The translations under genes and the position numbers were made by a program. A model generated the notes under the pieces. That model did not search any database. It was not told the origin of the DNA and worked only from the letters and a program-made list of their open reading frames with translations. Positions 52,901 through 64,000 of a stretch of 64,000 nt of DNA are shown one piece after another. Numbering within the stretch: position 1 is the stretch's first letter; each line of letters starts with the position of its first letter. This DNA comes from Rallus limicola (lineage: Eukaryota > Chordata > Aves > Gruiformes > Rallidae): positions 31,286,950 to 31,350,949 of the forward strand of contig JAKCOZ010000005.1 in the NCBI GenBank assembly GCA_022605955.1, written 5' to 3'.

Positions 52901-54343
52901 CATATGCATGGAAATGCTGAGGACCTGTTAGCTGAAACAGTGATTTCACACCTTTATTATTTTCTTTAAGCTGTCTCCAATTGTATTTTTGCTTTGTTTT
53001 CCTACAGAGCATGTTCTTGGATCTGGCAAAGGCACCCATGTTTTAAACATTCCTTGTTCTAGTTTAATTTTTTATACTTAGTGCAGTTATTAACATTTTC
53101 AGCATGAGCTGCTATACTGTTTTTCCAGGCTGAATTCAAAGTAAAGAAAGCTTAATATTTAGGATGAAATTTGCTAATAGCTACGCGTAATTTATGTATG
53201 TCTTGTAAACACCTTTGTAAGGGTATGTGCTGAACTCTCACTAAAAAGTGCGATTTTGGCTGTATCTGAAGTTCTGGTTCTGTGAGGGTTTTATACATAG
53301 TAGGGAGAGGGAGTTGTTAACTATATGTAGGGTAGGTATATCAGTGGTGGCCTTTTATTAAATTTTACTTTTTAATTTACTGTACCAGCTACTAAAACAT
53401 AATTAATCACTATAGTAACTATTATATTTAGTATGTCATTCAGATTTTCAGAGAATGCAGGTTTTAAAGAGATCTCTCTGCCAGTATCTACATATTAGAG
53501 TGCATTTTTATAGAATATATAAGCAATATACAGCTGAAATATTTAGAAAATCACATTAAAGTAATTTTGAAAGAAGCTTCTGGTTTTATTCCTGGTTTCT
53601 CTGTCTTTTTTTTTTTTAAACAATAAAAAACATTTCAGGAAAGGAAAGGTAGTTTCAGCTTGAAGGAATTATTGGACTGTATGAGCATAGTGGCTATTCT
53701 CGTTTGTGTGCCATTTCACTGTTCCTGTTGGTTGATGCAATAAAAATCAAGTTACTGGTATTGTGCTGTAAAGGGGTTATGTCTAATTGTTTTTCTGAGG
53801 TGAAACTCTTACATTTTCACACGTAATAGCATTTCAGGCCCGTATATGAGACAGAATCCACAATGAGAGAAAGAGAAGAAATACACAATATAGGAAACTT
53901 AATTAGGAAATTATTTCCTTCTTGTTGTTTTTGTTTGGGTTGGTTTTTTTTTGGTTTTGCTTTTCCAATGGAGAGCCTGAGTGTTACTTGCTGAAGTAGC
54001 ATATTTGAAAACTACGGGACCACTGTTGTGAAGGAGACAAAGGCAGATCAAGCTTCAGAGGAGAGAGCATTAGTGAATATTACTGATAAATTAATATTGT
54101 GAGTGAGTGAATATATACGTAATCAGTTGCTAACTACCTGTGTAGATACATCACCCAGAAGGCTACGTGCTTGGTACCTAAATTTCTTATGATATGTCAT
54201 GAGAGGCTTGTGTGCTTAAAGCAAAATAATTAAAAAAAGGCATAGTGAGCATGATCATAACTGGGCACATAGAATTAAAGTTTAATTTTTTATAGATAAA
54301 ATGCTTTACAGTAGCTAATATTATCTATTTCTTTTCATTTTAG

Positions 54344-54490
54344 AGATACAATGTAGAAATGTCAATCAGGCACCCGAAAAAGATGGAACTGCTCAGTAAG
54401 GTTGAAGCTCTGAAGAAAAGTGGTGTTTTACTACCAAATGATCTTCTTGAAAAAGTGGATTCAATTAATGAAAAATGGGAACTGCTTGGG
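54344..54490 (+). CDS. AKAP6: AKAP6 internal exon (spectrin-like repeat, helices B and C)
   Basis: This exon is 49 codons, phase 0 at both ends, preceded by a good acceptor (CTTTTCATTTTAG) and followed by GTATTT. The translation starts RYNVEMSIRHPKKMELL and ends DSINEKWELLG. The stretch LLSKVEALKKSGVLLPNDLL followed by EKVDSINEKWELLG fits helices B and C of a spectrin repeat, with the typical N-x-x-W-x-x-L motif of helix C. It completes the repeat begun in the previous exon. The donor lacks a G at position +5 and is therefore weaker than usual. Read-through would append 17 mostly hydrophobic residues before a stop at 54542-54544. Identity as AKAP6 rests on remembered similarity and on in-frame joining to both neighbours. 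Confidence 0.95.
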
Positions 54491-55220
54491 GTATTTGCAT
54501 TTTTATTACTGTTTGTGGGTTATGTGTACATTTTTGTGTGTTGAAGTACGCTGTCTGTCTGATTTCTAATTTGAGGCACAAATATCTCTCTCTTTCAATT
54601 CACCACGTACATTTCAAACAAGCTACTCATGCTATTATAAAAACTCCATAGTATTTTCCTCTTCTGTTGATTTTTTTTTTATTCCATGCTTGTCTCCTGT
54701 CTGACTTTAATAATTTTAGTTCTTTAATACATAAAAAATGTAAGTAAAATATGCCATGTATTACGGGTATGCACCAAGTCAACTATAATGCAGTATATCT
54801 GATATACACTGACTGTCATGCTTGAGTGAATGTTAATAGAATTTATTCTGAAGGTACATGTTAGAGACATCTACTGTTTAACTATTTACTATACCCTTAA
54901 GATGAAAAGTGGGGTTGTCACTGCATATTTCAGGTCACAGTGATGGCTCAAAAACAAATATGCAGATTCAGTACAAATCTGAATACCTGAAGCTAAGAAT
55001 ACAGCCAGGATATGTTTCATGCTGCTGTATTCAGCTCACTTTGACAAAAGCCCAAAAAGTTTCATGTAATTCATTTCACGCTATGATGGGCTGGGTCTCA
55101 GCCAAAGAGTGAGATACAAGAATCTGGCAAAAAAAAAAAGCAATATAGCGATTCTGTTACCCAGAGACTGGTGATGGCACAGTGCAGGAGACACTATTGT
55201 CCTATTGTTGTAAAACAGCT

Positions 55221-55238
55221 GAGAGAGAGAGAGAGAGG
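55221..55238. repeat. GA microsatellite
   Basis: About eight GA units in the 3.4 kb intron. Confidence 0.85.
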
Positions 55239-56106
55239 TCAAACTATATATTTTTCCATCCACTTCTCTCCTTAATTGCCTTCACTTCAAATCAAGGGTA
55301 AGATAAATTTATAAATTACTTTAAATGATTAATTATAGATGTGTGATATTAGCAATACAGTTACATTGCATAATTTTGCATGCTATTATCTTAGTTTAAA
55401 TAACATTTCTAATATTTTACAAGTAAGCTATACATGCAACCTGCCAGCAGCATTTTATATACTGACTTGTGTCACTTTAGTTTATTTGGTAACGCAATAG
55501 CCATTTTAAAGAGGGTGGGGCCTTTTTCGATCAGCACAGTTGTTTCTAATCGCTTGGTTTTCTAAATGCACAAACTGTCAGAAAATGTTAAAAGTTGCCT
55601 TACAACCAGTGAGCGTATTACTTTTTAATTTTAAGCTGCAGAATCAACACAAGCGTTTTGAAACTACTTGAACATTAATAAATTTACTCATTAAAATGGG
55701 GTTTATTAACCTGTTCTACATCTAACCATCACAACTTGTATTTTTAAAATAATTTCATTTGTAAGCCTTTACATTTATGAATTTTGATGTATTTAATCAG
55801 GTTAATTCCGTGGCACTTATAAGAGCTGATAAGATATAAAACTCCAAAATAAGTAATTAATCATATTCTAAAAATCTAGAAAAACTGTGTCCTAAAAAAA
55901 ATTTGAAGCCCTCTGCTTGGTATGATAAATCACAATATACCTTTGGATTAAGTTTTGGCATTAATTTCAGTGTTTGCAGTAAAAATGAAATATAACTATT
56001 ATGATTTTCCTGCTAAATGCAATTTCATGAGTAATAAGCAGAGTTTGATAGAGTTTTGTTTAATTTAATAAAAACTGCTGCAGAAACTAACAGCACTAGG
56101 CATACT

Positions 56107-56142
56107 GTTTTAATTGGCATGATTACGTTTTAATTGGCATGA
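56107..56142. repeat. Short direct duplication, 20-base period
   Basis: GTTTTAATTGGCATGA occurs at 56107-56122 and again at 56127-56142. It looks like a local tandem duplication. Confidence 0.85.
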
Positions 56143-57907
56143 AAAAAAAATAAAGACAAGGATTTTAACTTCTAACAATGGTAAAATAGAGGGATATGGT
56201 TTTTAATATTACTTTCATCTAAGGTGAACAGTGTGGAATGGAAATACATTAGAATGAAATGTCAGTGGTGCGTACAGTTTAATCTGTGAAATTTTGTCCC
56301 CTGTGCTGAATATTACTCTGTCTCAATTGCATATTAAACAACCCTATCAAGGCAGGCATTGGCATCTGCTGTGCTGACACAAATTGTGAATTAAATGAAA
56401 TTGATGTCCTCTGTCGTATATTTATGAAGACGGACCATTCTCTGAAGTATTCTGTTTATGAAGAATTTATGATTGCAAACTGTTCCAGAACAAAAAAGTG
56501 GCAATAAATTCTTTTTTGTGACCCTACCCTCCAAGGGCATTGATTTCACCTCCTGCTGCTACTTTTGTTACAGCATAAAAACAATAGCTACTGCTAGATT
56601 CCGCTGAGGGTCTTCAAATTATCAATATTTGCACCATGAAAATAGAAGGGTGTTGCCAAGAAAGCGTGTTTTTTCAGTTATGATCTTACAGAATGCCATG
56701 CAGCAGATTAATGTCTGTTAATCTAATTTTATTTGTGTTTTAATGCTTATTTTTGGAAGCTAACTTCATTGTTATAAATTATTTTCCAGTAACTTTCTAA
56801 AGCCTGTATTTTCAACAGCCATACTGGGTAACCTAAAACTGTGACTTTGTGTTACAACAATTAACCACTGCTAATTATCAGTTTAAAAGGTTATTGGATG
56901 TGATTGTCAGTGTATATTCAATATTCCACAATCAGTAACACAGATCTAGTGCTTATAATAAGTGTCAGCCTGACAGCCTCTTATAGGTCAGATAAAATAC
57001 TGCTTGCCATAGAAGAAGCAGGCAACAGCGTATCTCCCTTGTGATGTTAAAGGATTGCCTTTCAAAATAATGAAAAGGAAGGTAACTTTCTATCCCTGGC
57101 CTCTTCAGAATATTCATTATGCTCACAGCGTCCACTATCAAAATGTTATTCAGTGGTTCTTTTATTAGAGATACTACTTTGAAAAGCTGTAGTAAATTAG
57201 TTTCATTAGCGATCAGAGGTGAATGTTTATTCTGGTCCATTATTTTTAAAGTGGATGCTTAACACAGAGAACTTAAATCCAAATTTAGTTGCCTAAATAA
57301 TTGCCCTGATGTTCAGGAACATTGAGGCTTTGCCATTTCTAGCTTATTGGCATGTGAATGAGTTCATCCACTTCTAAAAGGAAAGCAGCTGTCTTGTGAC
57401 CTGACTGCTTCTCTGTACAATCTCACCTGATAATTCATACCACAAAAAATATTTTAGTATTTTGGTGTTTCACCATAAAGTTGAGACAGTACCTTGGATA
57501 AGAGTTTAGTGAACTAAGTGCTTGTCATCTTTTCTATTACTGCCTAGAAACCAGTAACTCCCATGATCATAAGCATCTAAAGCTACAGACAAATTCTGTA
57601 GATTAACTACCTCAAAAAGTTATGTACAATTTTGTCTCCTCTGTTTGTAGTTGCTCTTAATAAACATTGATTTATCATGCTTCCAGCAAAGCCAGTGACC
57701 CAGAGAGAACAGCATAAGTGAGAAACAAGGATACAAAACTGAAATTGATTGAAACAAGGAAACAAAGAATGATATTGATTGATATTAGTAGTAATTATTA
57801 AAGCCCCCACATCTCTAGTCATCTAACAGATGCTTCTTGTTGCACATTAACCTGTATATGTTTTGGTACATAAGACTAATCTATGTTTTCTTTATCTGAT
57901 GCATTAG

Positions 57908-58132
57908 AAAACCCTAGGAGAGAAGATCCAAGACACAATGGTAGGGCACAGTGGGTTAGGTCCACGTGACCTGCTCTCGCCTGAAAGCGGCAGCCTGGTA
58001 AGGCAGCTGGAGGTCAGGATCAAAGAGCTGAAAGGGTGGCTGAGAGATACAGAGCTTTTCATCTTCAATTCCTGTCTGAGACAAGAAAATGAAGGAACAA
58101 TGAATGCTGAGAAACAACTGCAATATTTTAAG
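57908..58132 (+). CDS. AKAP6: AKAP6 internal exon (start of the next spectrin-like repeat)
   Basis: This exon is 75 codons, phase 0 at both ends, and ends AAG before GTAATA. The translation starts KTLGEKIQDTMVGHSG and ends AEKQLQYFK. Residues 1-10 finish helix C of the preceding spectrin-like repeat. A short linker with the S/P-containing sequence GPRDLLSPESGSL follows. SLVRQLEVRIKELKGWLRDTE then shows the tryptophan-bearing helix A pattern of another spectrin repeat, the nuclear-envelope-targeting one in AKAP6. The SP dipeptide in the linker is a plausible proline-directed phosphosite, but this is only inference. Two long antisense or out-of-frame open frames over this exon are shadows. The following exon, expected to begin with a basic segment, is not in the window. 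Confidence 0.96.
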
Positions 58133-60552
58133 GTAATAAAAAAACAATCATAGTTTTCATAGAGACTCCTCTTTATGGTAGGATAAAATATTTTATACAG
58201 AAGATAATGCAATGCATGTACATATATAATCTTATATTCATATTTGCACCTCCGTTTATGTACTATGTATTCATTCATGTTGATTTTATTGAATCTTTAC
58301 CATAATATTTATCCCTTAGACTTTTTGCAAAAGAGAGCTTTAGAGGACTAATCACACTGCAATAGGAAAAGTGAGAGTATCATTTCATTCTGCTTCACTG
58401 TAAAGCTGAGTTTTGCCACAAAAAGCTTGAGTCTGACTTTCACTCCCTACAACAGTTAAATTAATTAATGTGTTATGGGACCATCAGTTTAATAGTCTAT
58501 TTCTCTGCAGGTATGAATCAAGAATAGCCTATGTGAGGTCACATTTACAGAGATATACATTTATGGTACAAGAGAAAACATTCAAGTTTGTGGTGAACAG
58601 ATATGTAGAAAAAAAACCCCACACTATGAGACTTGCATTAATCTAGGCCACATTTTAAGCCTACACCTGAAGATTTATGGATAGGAGGGAAAGGAATTGT
58701 AGTCACAATGCTATATTCAAATGGAAAAACTGGAGTCCAGCATTCAGCTTTGCAACTGACTTAATGGAGGTTATATGTTTTGTTCCATTCCCCAAAAGTA
58801 GTGGGACTGTTTAGGAAAGAGGGGTATTAAGTTAGCCAAAAAACTTCATAGAACCACGTGGTTTTCTTCTGTTCATAGCTATAACTTCTAAATAAAACCT
58901 GACCTGAGTCATCGTTAGAGGTCTCTTTACTATGCAAGTATCTTTGACCAAAGAATAAGAAAGGAATCACAAGTAATTGTTGAGTAAATAGGTTTTTCTT
59001 TTCCATTAGTACATCTGTGTGTCTAGGGCAACAGAACTCTTAAGGCAATGGACAATTTATTAAATATTTACCTCACAGGATATGTTACAAACACTTCTGA
59101 ATATATTTTTTTATATACACAAATTTAAGAAAACAACAGCACAAAAAAGAAGCAGCCTTCCCAATTAGTTATTCCTTAACTCTTCTAATCAGGACAGTTA
59201 GTAAGAAGGTTGTGTTGATGTAGATAAAGCTGGTAGAGCTTTTTTCATGTTTCCGACACTGTCCATTTTTAATTCAATTTTAAGTTTTCTTCTGACATCT
59301 ATATTATCTTTTTGATGATTTGTAGTCTTTTGCTAATGGGGAAAAAATCATGCTGATTCTGTTTTTTCTATCAGCCAACTTCAAGGCTCGTGTTTATGAA
59401 GGACTGTTGACAGACATGCAGAACAGCACAGCAATAGTTCCATGATTTCCATAGGAAATGCTGAGTAATTTTTGTTTCTGTGGAAAATTGTGGCATTTAG
59501 TTAGTACATAACTATGGATCTAACCCCACACAAATTTGTTTTTAAATATACATTTTTATATATGTGGCTAAGACTTTAATATAAATATATATGAACAGAA
59601 ATCTCATAGCAATGTTACTATTTGGAATGTATATAAAAATCTCAAATTAAATTTTTTTATATGTATATATGACATGATGTCATGCTAAGCACTCCAGAGA
59701 TGTTAAACAGGATAGCACCACCCATCATGATGTAACCAGTGTATTTCATTACTTGGTTGACTATTAATTACATAAATAATAAATTAATTATTTTATTAAT
59801 TATTTTCAAAATAGTAGCCATTAGAGTATAAAAACTAATTACCTACCAAATATGGTGTGAGCACATCACTTTGTCTTATATATTAAACCATCTTTGTGTC
59901 ATTAAATCTGAAATCCGCTATAAGTAAGTTTTCCATTCTTCACTGATCTCCTGGGGAAGTGTATAAAAGAGAAAATGGATATAATTAACAATACTGCAAT
60001 GTATAATACATATATTTGAGAAAGAACATTTAGAACATTTTCGAAAACATTAGCTATGCCACTAGTAGGAAACCTGCTGGGGTTTAGTTTGACTTACTTT
60101 CCACTTAACTTAAGAGTTTAACCTTATTACTGCTTTCACTGTGGTAAGTGAATCATTGTTTCTTAATGGAAATTTATTGTGCTGCACCATCCCGATTATA
60201 CACACAGCCATTGTACACAGAGAAACATTTTTAATAAAATAAACCCAACAATGCCGTTGATTTTCATTCCATAATGTTATGTTTTAAATTACACTTATGC
60301 CTTAGGAAAAACAGTTATTTCATTTTTCAGGTGCTTTCCTTTCATTTTGCAGTTGGAGGATGAATTGAATATATAGTTCACATGAAGTTGGAACCCAAGA
60401 TGACAGCAAAGTGGTGGGAGGAGGGTTTGTCAAACTTACTAGTAGGAAATTATTTTAACTTATTTTATTAAAAATCATGCCATATTAATCTGAGTTTTCT
60501 TTTTATTATTAATGCACTACTGCATTACCTTTATTTTGGGATATTGCTGTAC

Positions 60553-60779
60553 AATAGTAATACCTAGCATTTCTGTACTACTATCCATTCAAGGAACTGT
60601 ACGTGCTATACAAACACTAATGAACTAAGCCCCACTAAACCTTTAAGGTAGGTATTACCATCCCATTTTTAGAAATGAGGGAAATAATATATGCAGAGAT
60701 TAACTGAAATTTCCAGGTTTTCACAGAAAGTCACTGACTGTGTTAAGGTAGAACCCAGCTATAGTGATCCTAATCCTTC
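60553..60779 (+). mobile_element. MIR-type SINE, nearly full length
   Basis: The segment contains in order TAGTAATACCTAGCATTT, GGTAGGTATTACCATCCCAT with TTTTAGAAATGAGGGAAA, and AAGGTAGAACCCAGCTATAG. These match MIR landmarks: the TAATAGCTAGCATTTATTG start, the AGGTAGGTA core with CCATTTTACAGATGAGG, and the GAACCCAGGTC tail. At roughly 225 bases it is close to complete. MIR elements are ancient amniote SINEs, so this copy is a shared fossil and not a recent insertion. A CCTC simple repeat follows at 60783-60797. Confidence 0.85.
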
Positions 60780-61269
60780 CTGCCTCCCTCCCTCCCTGCC
60801 ACTTCTCAGTATATTCTGTTTTCATACGTGATGAAAAGAGACTGCTTTCTTGCATTTACTGCTGTTTCTTGTTTATATTCAAAGTTCAAATCCTGCTGAA
60901 TGTGTGGGGCTGATTTTTTCCCCATGATTATTACCATATTTAGCTATTAGAATCACTAGCATATTATTAGTTAAGGTCATTGCTCAGCTTATAATGTCCT
61001 GTATTTATTGGTTTTGTGGAAACTCTGGTAAAATCCATTCAGCTCAGTGATATCTGTGCAACATGATGTGTGGGCAGCCTGCAGAGCCATTTTGTTACTC
61101 ATTCCACCAGCTTTCCGTGCTTCTGGTTACCTCAAACATTATCGTATTTGGTTATGAAGGAGAGGCACAAACTTTGCTTCAGTCCATAGTGACACTTGCC
61201 GGCTGTTCCACAGCAGCATTTAGTGAGTTTCTGAGTGTAGCCTAAGCCAGGCTTCCATTGAGAAGGTGG

Positions 61270-61334
61270 GGAGAGTGAACCCAAGTTCCCCGGCTGTAGA
61301 GAGGGAAGCTTGAGTGCCTTACTCCTGGCCTATT
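61270..61334 (+). mobile_element. MIR-like SINE tail fragment
   Basis: AGAGTGAACCCAAGTTCCCC is followed after a diverged stretch by TTGAGTGCCTTACTCCTGGC. This resembles the distal MIR tail, where GAACCCAGGTCTCC precedes a segment ending AGTGCTCTTACCACTGGCC. The core region that should come before it is not visible, so it is either truncated or a chance match. Confidence 0.4.
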
Positions 61335-62357
61335 TTTTTTCTGTTGCAACATGAAGAACTCAATGAACTTGGACTAAGAAAATCAAGAGATTGACTTAAA
61401 ATTCATGAGATCTTCATAACTATGAATATATATTTGTTTTATTTATTCATCCTTTTTATTTCTGTTCTGTCCTTTGAGTCTCTGGAATTCATGTTTTCTA
61501 GCTTTTCACTGAAGCAATAAGGACCAGACCCAGAAACATACTTTTAAAATAAAATACAAGATTCTCAGGTAAACACATCATTACAGCAGCTGGAGGACCT
61601 AATGTAATGAGACTAAGAATCAGTACAACTGATTTCCTAATGATGTATGGCAATTTTGTGGGTCAGGAGAGATTTGGAGCAGGAAAGAATAAGGAGCAAT
61701 AATAAAAAGAATTCACATTCTTTCATGAAAGTTTTACTAAATTTAATTCGAGTAAGGTCTAGCCAGGAATTTGTGTGTTTGTTGGCTTGTAAGTAGAAGT
61801 GTTCTGCCACATTTGCTTTCATAGGCCTGGGACTTCAAAAAGCATGCTGTTTTCTCTGCAAAAAGCCCTCCAAAGGACAGCAAGGGAACCTAAATATTTA
61901 TTCATATATTTCTGTCACTTGCAATAAACCTTATGAAATTAAGTGTAGAGAAATGTAGAGAAATGACCCATCAGCAACAAAAAAGTAGTTGTTATGGCTT
62001 TGGTTCACAGACCCATGACTCAAGAAGCAGCTTAGTCTTGCAAGTATCTGTCCGTCTCAGAATCCCTTTTCAATCACTTACAACTGGGGAAGTTTCTATT
62101 GCTTTCAGTAGCACGATTTATGAAGGATCTTGTTCTCCTTCCCCTCCAAACCAAGTTTAGAAACAGGAAACAGGATTTTCCTGTTCAGAACAAGATTTTA
62201 GCAGAGGTTTTCTGCTAAATGGTGTTCTTTGGCCAACACTAGTGCTGTGTTTCATGTAGTTTTCTCATCTGGTCATATTTGAAGCAATAAGCAATGTGCT
62301 CTATATATTGTCATACCTGTCTCCGAAATCTGTATTTGGGCTTTTAAAGAAGATGGG

Positions 62358-62410
62358 CCTGATCTTCAGCAACACTGAAAACTTGTAATTCTCATTGACT
62401 TCAGTCAAGG
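62358..62410. repeat. Putative ancient interspersed repeat, copy 2
   Basis: CCTGATCTTCAGC, AAAACTTGTAATTC and TCATTGACTTCAGTCAAGG share three blocks in the same order with 27431-27511: CCTGATCT, AACTTG and CATTGACTTCAG. The spacing between them is similar. This internal match is the main support for both being copies of one element. Confidence 0.4.
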
Positions 62411-63570
62411 TATTCATTGTAAAAAAGAAATCAAGGTGCCTATTTGTACCAAAAAAATATTTGAAATGTTTTCTCATTTAATAGTTCTCAAAGTCAGTGG
62501 TCTATTGAATTCCATAGTTAGTAGTATTTATAGCCACTTCTGTTTGCCTTGTAAGCAGTGTAAATTATCTGGTGCTTGGAACTATTTCTAATGACTAGAC
62601 TCACTCAGAAGTGTATGTTTTCATCTACCACTGAATTTGTGACTCAGCATACCAGATAATGCAATTTCACTTTAAAAAAAAAAAAGTATTTCTCAGTGCC
62701 ATGTCTTATTTCTCCAATGCCAAAAGCATCTGAACTTTCTGATTAAACAATACAAGTTGCATTAGCAATAATCAATCAGTTAATCAGTTCTTCTTATGAT
62801 GCTTTTAATTTTAACTGAAAAGTTTGTGTAAGAGTCAGCACTGCACATCTTACAACCAATTCAGTTAAACATTATTCTATCAAATAAAACATGAGTCAGT
62901 TTGGGAGCATCAAAGACTATGGCCAAACTGAAATCAACGAAAAGCATTATCTTTGTGTAAAGATTTGGAGACTAAGACATTGGAGAAAAGTACTGGCTGT
63001 TCCTACAGGTGCCAGGAATTTCTTTCGCTACTGCAGTCTGGATAATTTACAATTTTTGGAATGATGCTCCTGGCAGAGCTGCAATCAAAGAATTACAGAA
63101 ATTCAATGTGCATGTAACAAAAGTATGCAAAACAGCTTCCAATAGAAAGTCCAAAAGAATTCAAGGAGAATTTAATTTTTATACCTCTAAGAGGATTTAA
63201 AAAAAAAAGTTTTAATAATTTTGTTAACTATCTAAAAAGAGTATGACTTCAGAGCCCTAAATCTTGTCAGATGAAAAAATGTTTACCCAAATTTTGTTTG
63301 GATTAAATTTTAACAAACAGGAATGCATACAATATTAAGTCTTATGAAAAAGTTAGGATTCCGAAGCCAAATGTAGCCTAATGCCACTTACAATGGTTTG
63401 AAACAAACAGATTGAATTTATATGACACACAATCCCAAAGCAGCTCTTCTGTAGGTCACTTAAATGAGTAAACCAGCTCTGCATATTTTTTGGCCCCAAT
63501 ATAATGTGTGGGTTTATAATTATAATTTATAATTTGTTTTTAATGTACCCAAAATATAAATGCTCAGTAC

Positions 63571-63600
63571 TATATATATATATACACACACACACACACA
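63571..63600. repeat. TA/CA compound microsatellite
   Basis: About seven TA units pass directly into about eight CA units. It is a typical length-variable locus. Confidence 0.9.
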
Positions 63601-64000
63601 GAGAATCTTCAAATGCCTAATGTGTTTGGAATGTATCTCAAATTTTGAATTTGAATGAAAGAATGAATGAAATTTCAGTGTGTTTCAATAAGCTCTCCCT
63701 ATTTAAGGCAATACTAATAGAATTTACAGTTCCCATTTAGGACTATACATCCCATCTGGTATATCAGCTTTCATTCCATCATCCTATTTAGATTGTAAAA
63801 TATAAACTTTGAATTCTCTGCTTTCTTTACACTGTTGCATAGTTTTTAATTAATCAAAATCTCAATCATAAACTCTATCTGATTCTCTAAAACCATTTTG
63901 CCCCACAAGTGCTCCCTTTGCTGGGGAAAAAAAAAAAGACACAGATCTATCCACCAGGGATGGTTAGGTGGGGTGGAGGTTACTAAGAAGAACCAGATTT

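Larger units (their letters stand above)
23999..54343 (+). other. AKAP6: AKAP6 intron, 30.3 kb
   Basis: This is a long phase 0 intron between the helix A exon and the next exon, with donor GTTAGC and acceptor TTTTCATTTTAG. It contains CATA/CA and poly-A simple repeats, a decayed LINE reverse-transcriptase tail (30909-31314), a palindromic AT cluster (40131-40306), a MIR-like core (42318-42372) and a C-rich tract (46924-46951). Unexplained GC-richer patches lie at about 28080-28330, 33120-33520, 44440-44760, 45570-45840 and 52180-52390. They hold short open frames on one or both strands with no family I recognise. The stretch from about 35000 to 37300 is noticeably purine-rich on the + strand, without identifiable content. 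Elsewhere I see nothing beyond ordinary intronic DNA. Confidence 0.85.
54491..57907 (+). other. AKAP6: AKAP6 intron, 3.4 kb
   Basis: This is a phase 0 intron from GTATTT at 54491 to the acceptor GATGCATTAG ending at 57907. The acceptor tract (TTTTCTTTATCTGATGCATTAG) is modest but usable. The intron is AT-rich. It holds a GA microsatellite at 55221-55238 and a short direct duplication at 56107-56142. No repeat family, RNA gene or coding segment is recognisable elsewhere in it. Confidence 0.85.
58133..64000 (+). other. AKAP6: AKAP6 intron, 5' part (3' end outside window)
   Basis: This is the start of the next intron, donor GTAATA. No later AKAP6 exon could be found before the window ends. It contains a well-preserved MIR-type SINE (60553-60779), a second MIR-like tail (61270-61334), a short motif shared with 27431-27511 (at 62358-62410), an AT-only stretch near 59760-59810, and a TA/CA microsatellite (63571-63600). 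Short open frames at 61063-61245, 61933-62160 and 63009-63200 have no recognisable content. Confidence 0.85.

Noticed and set aside
57904..58278. Long - strand open frame (124 codons)
   Set aside because: It is the antisense shadow of the AKAP6 exon at 57908-58132. It has no recognisable protein content and runs on into intron.
1..64000. CRISPR arrays, tRNA, rRNA, bacterial-type operons or promoters
   Set aside because: No regularly spaced direct repeats, no tRNA box motifs and no ribosomal sequence were seen. The sequence is vertebrate intronic DNA.

Overview
This window looks like vertebrate nuclear DNA, most likely from a bird or a close sauropsid relative. It is AT-rich, has almost no long open frames, and carries four short exons with consensus splice sites separated by kilobases of intron. 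Recognisable repeats are few: two CR1 LINE 3' tails, several very old MIR-type SINE remnants, two decayed fragments of a non-CR1 LINE, and simple repeats. CR1 tails in otherwise repeat-poor DNA are typical of birds. I cannot name the species.

The whole window lies inside one gene on the + strand, AKAP6 (mAKAP), the large scaffold that anchors protein kinase A at the nuclear envelope and sarcoplasmic reticulum of muscle and neurons. Four consecutive internal exons are visible at 18029-18177, 23878-23998, 54344-54490 and 57908-58132. Spliced together they give 642 nt, or 214 codons, in one uninterrupted frame (phases 0/2, 2/0, 0/0, 0/0). They encode the middle of the protein: a charged linker, one complete spectrin-like repeat, and the first helix of the next. 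The preceding and following exons are outside the window.

Layout: 1-18028 is the 3' part of a long intron. 18178-23877 is a 5.7 kb intron. 23999-54343 is a 30.3 kb intron. 54491-57907 is a 3.4 kb intron. 58133-64000 is the start of the next intron. Introns hold: a possible LINE endonuclease fossil (about 3890-4269), CR1 tails (12866-12918 and 17227-17288), a fossil LINE reverse-transcriptase C-terminus in one frame over 117 codons (30964-31314, upstream remnant from 30909), a dense AT palindrome cluster with a 40-bp perfect palindrome (40131-40306), a G-quadruplex-capable tract (46924-46951), MIR remnants (42318-42372, 60553-60779, 61270-61334), and scattered microsatellites.

I found no operon, CRISPR array, tRNA, rRNA or independent gene, and no clear new biological system. 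The observations most worth checking are the non-CR1 LINE fossil at 30.9 kb, the palindrome cluster at 40.1-40.3 kb, and two phase-compatible ways the AKAP6 transcript could end early with a hydrophobic tail (40897-41258, and read-through after 54490). Both of those could be chance.
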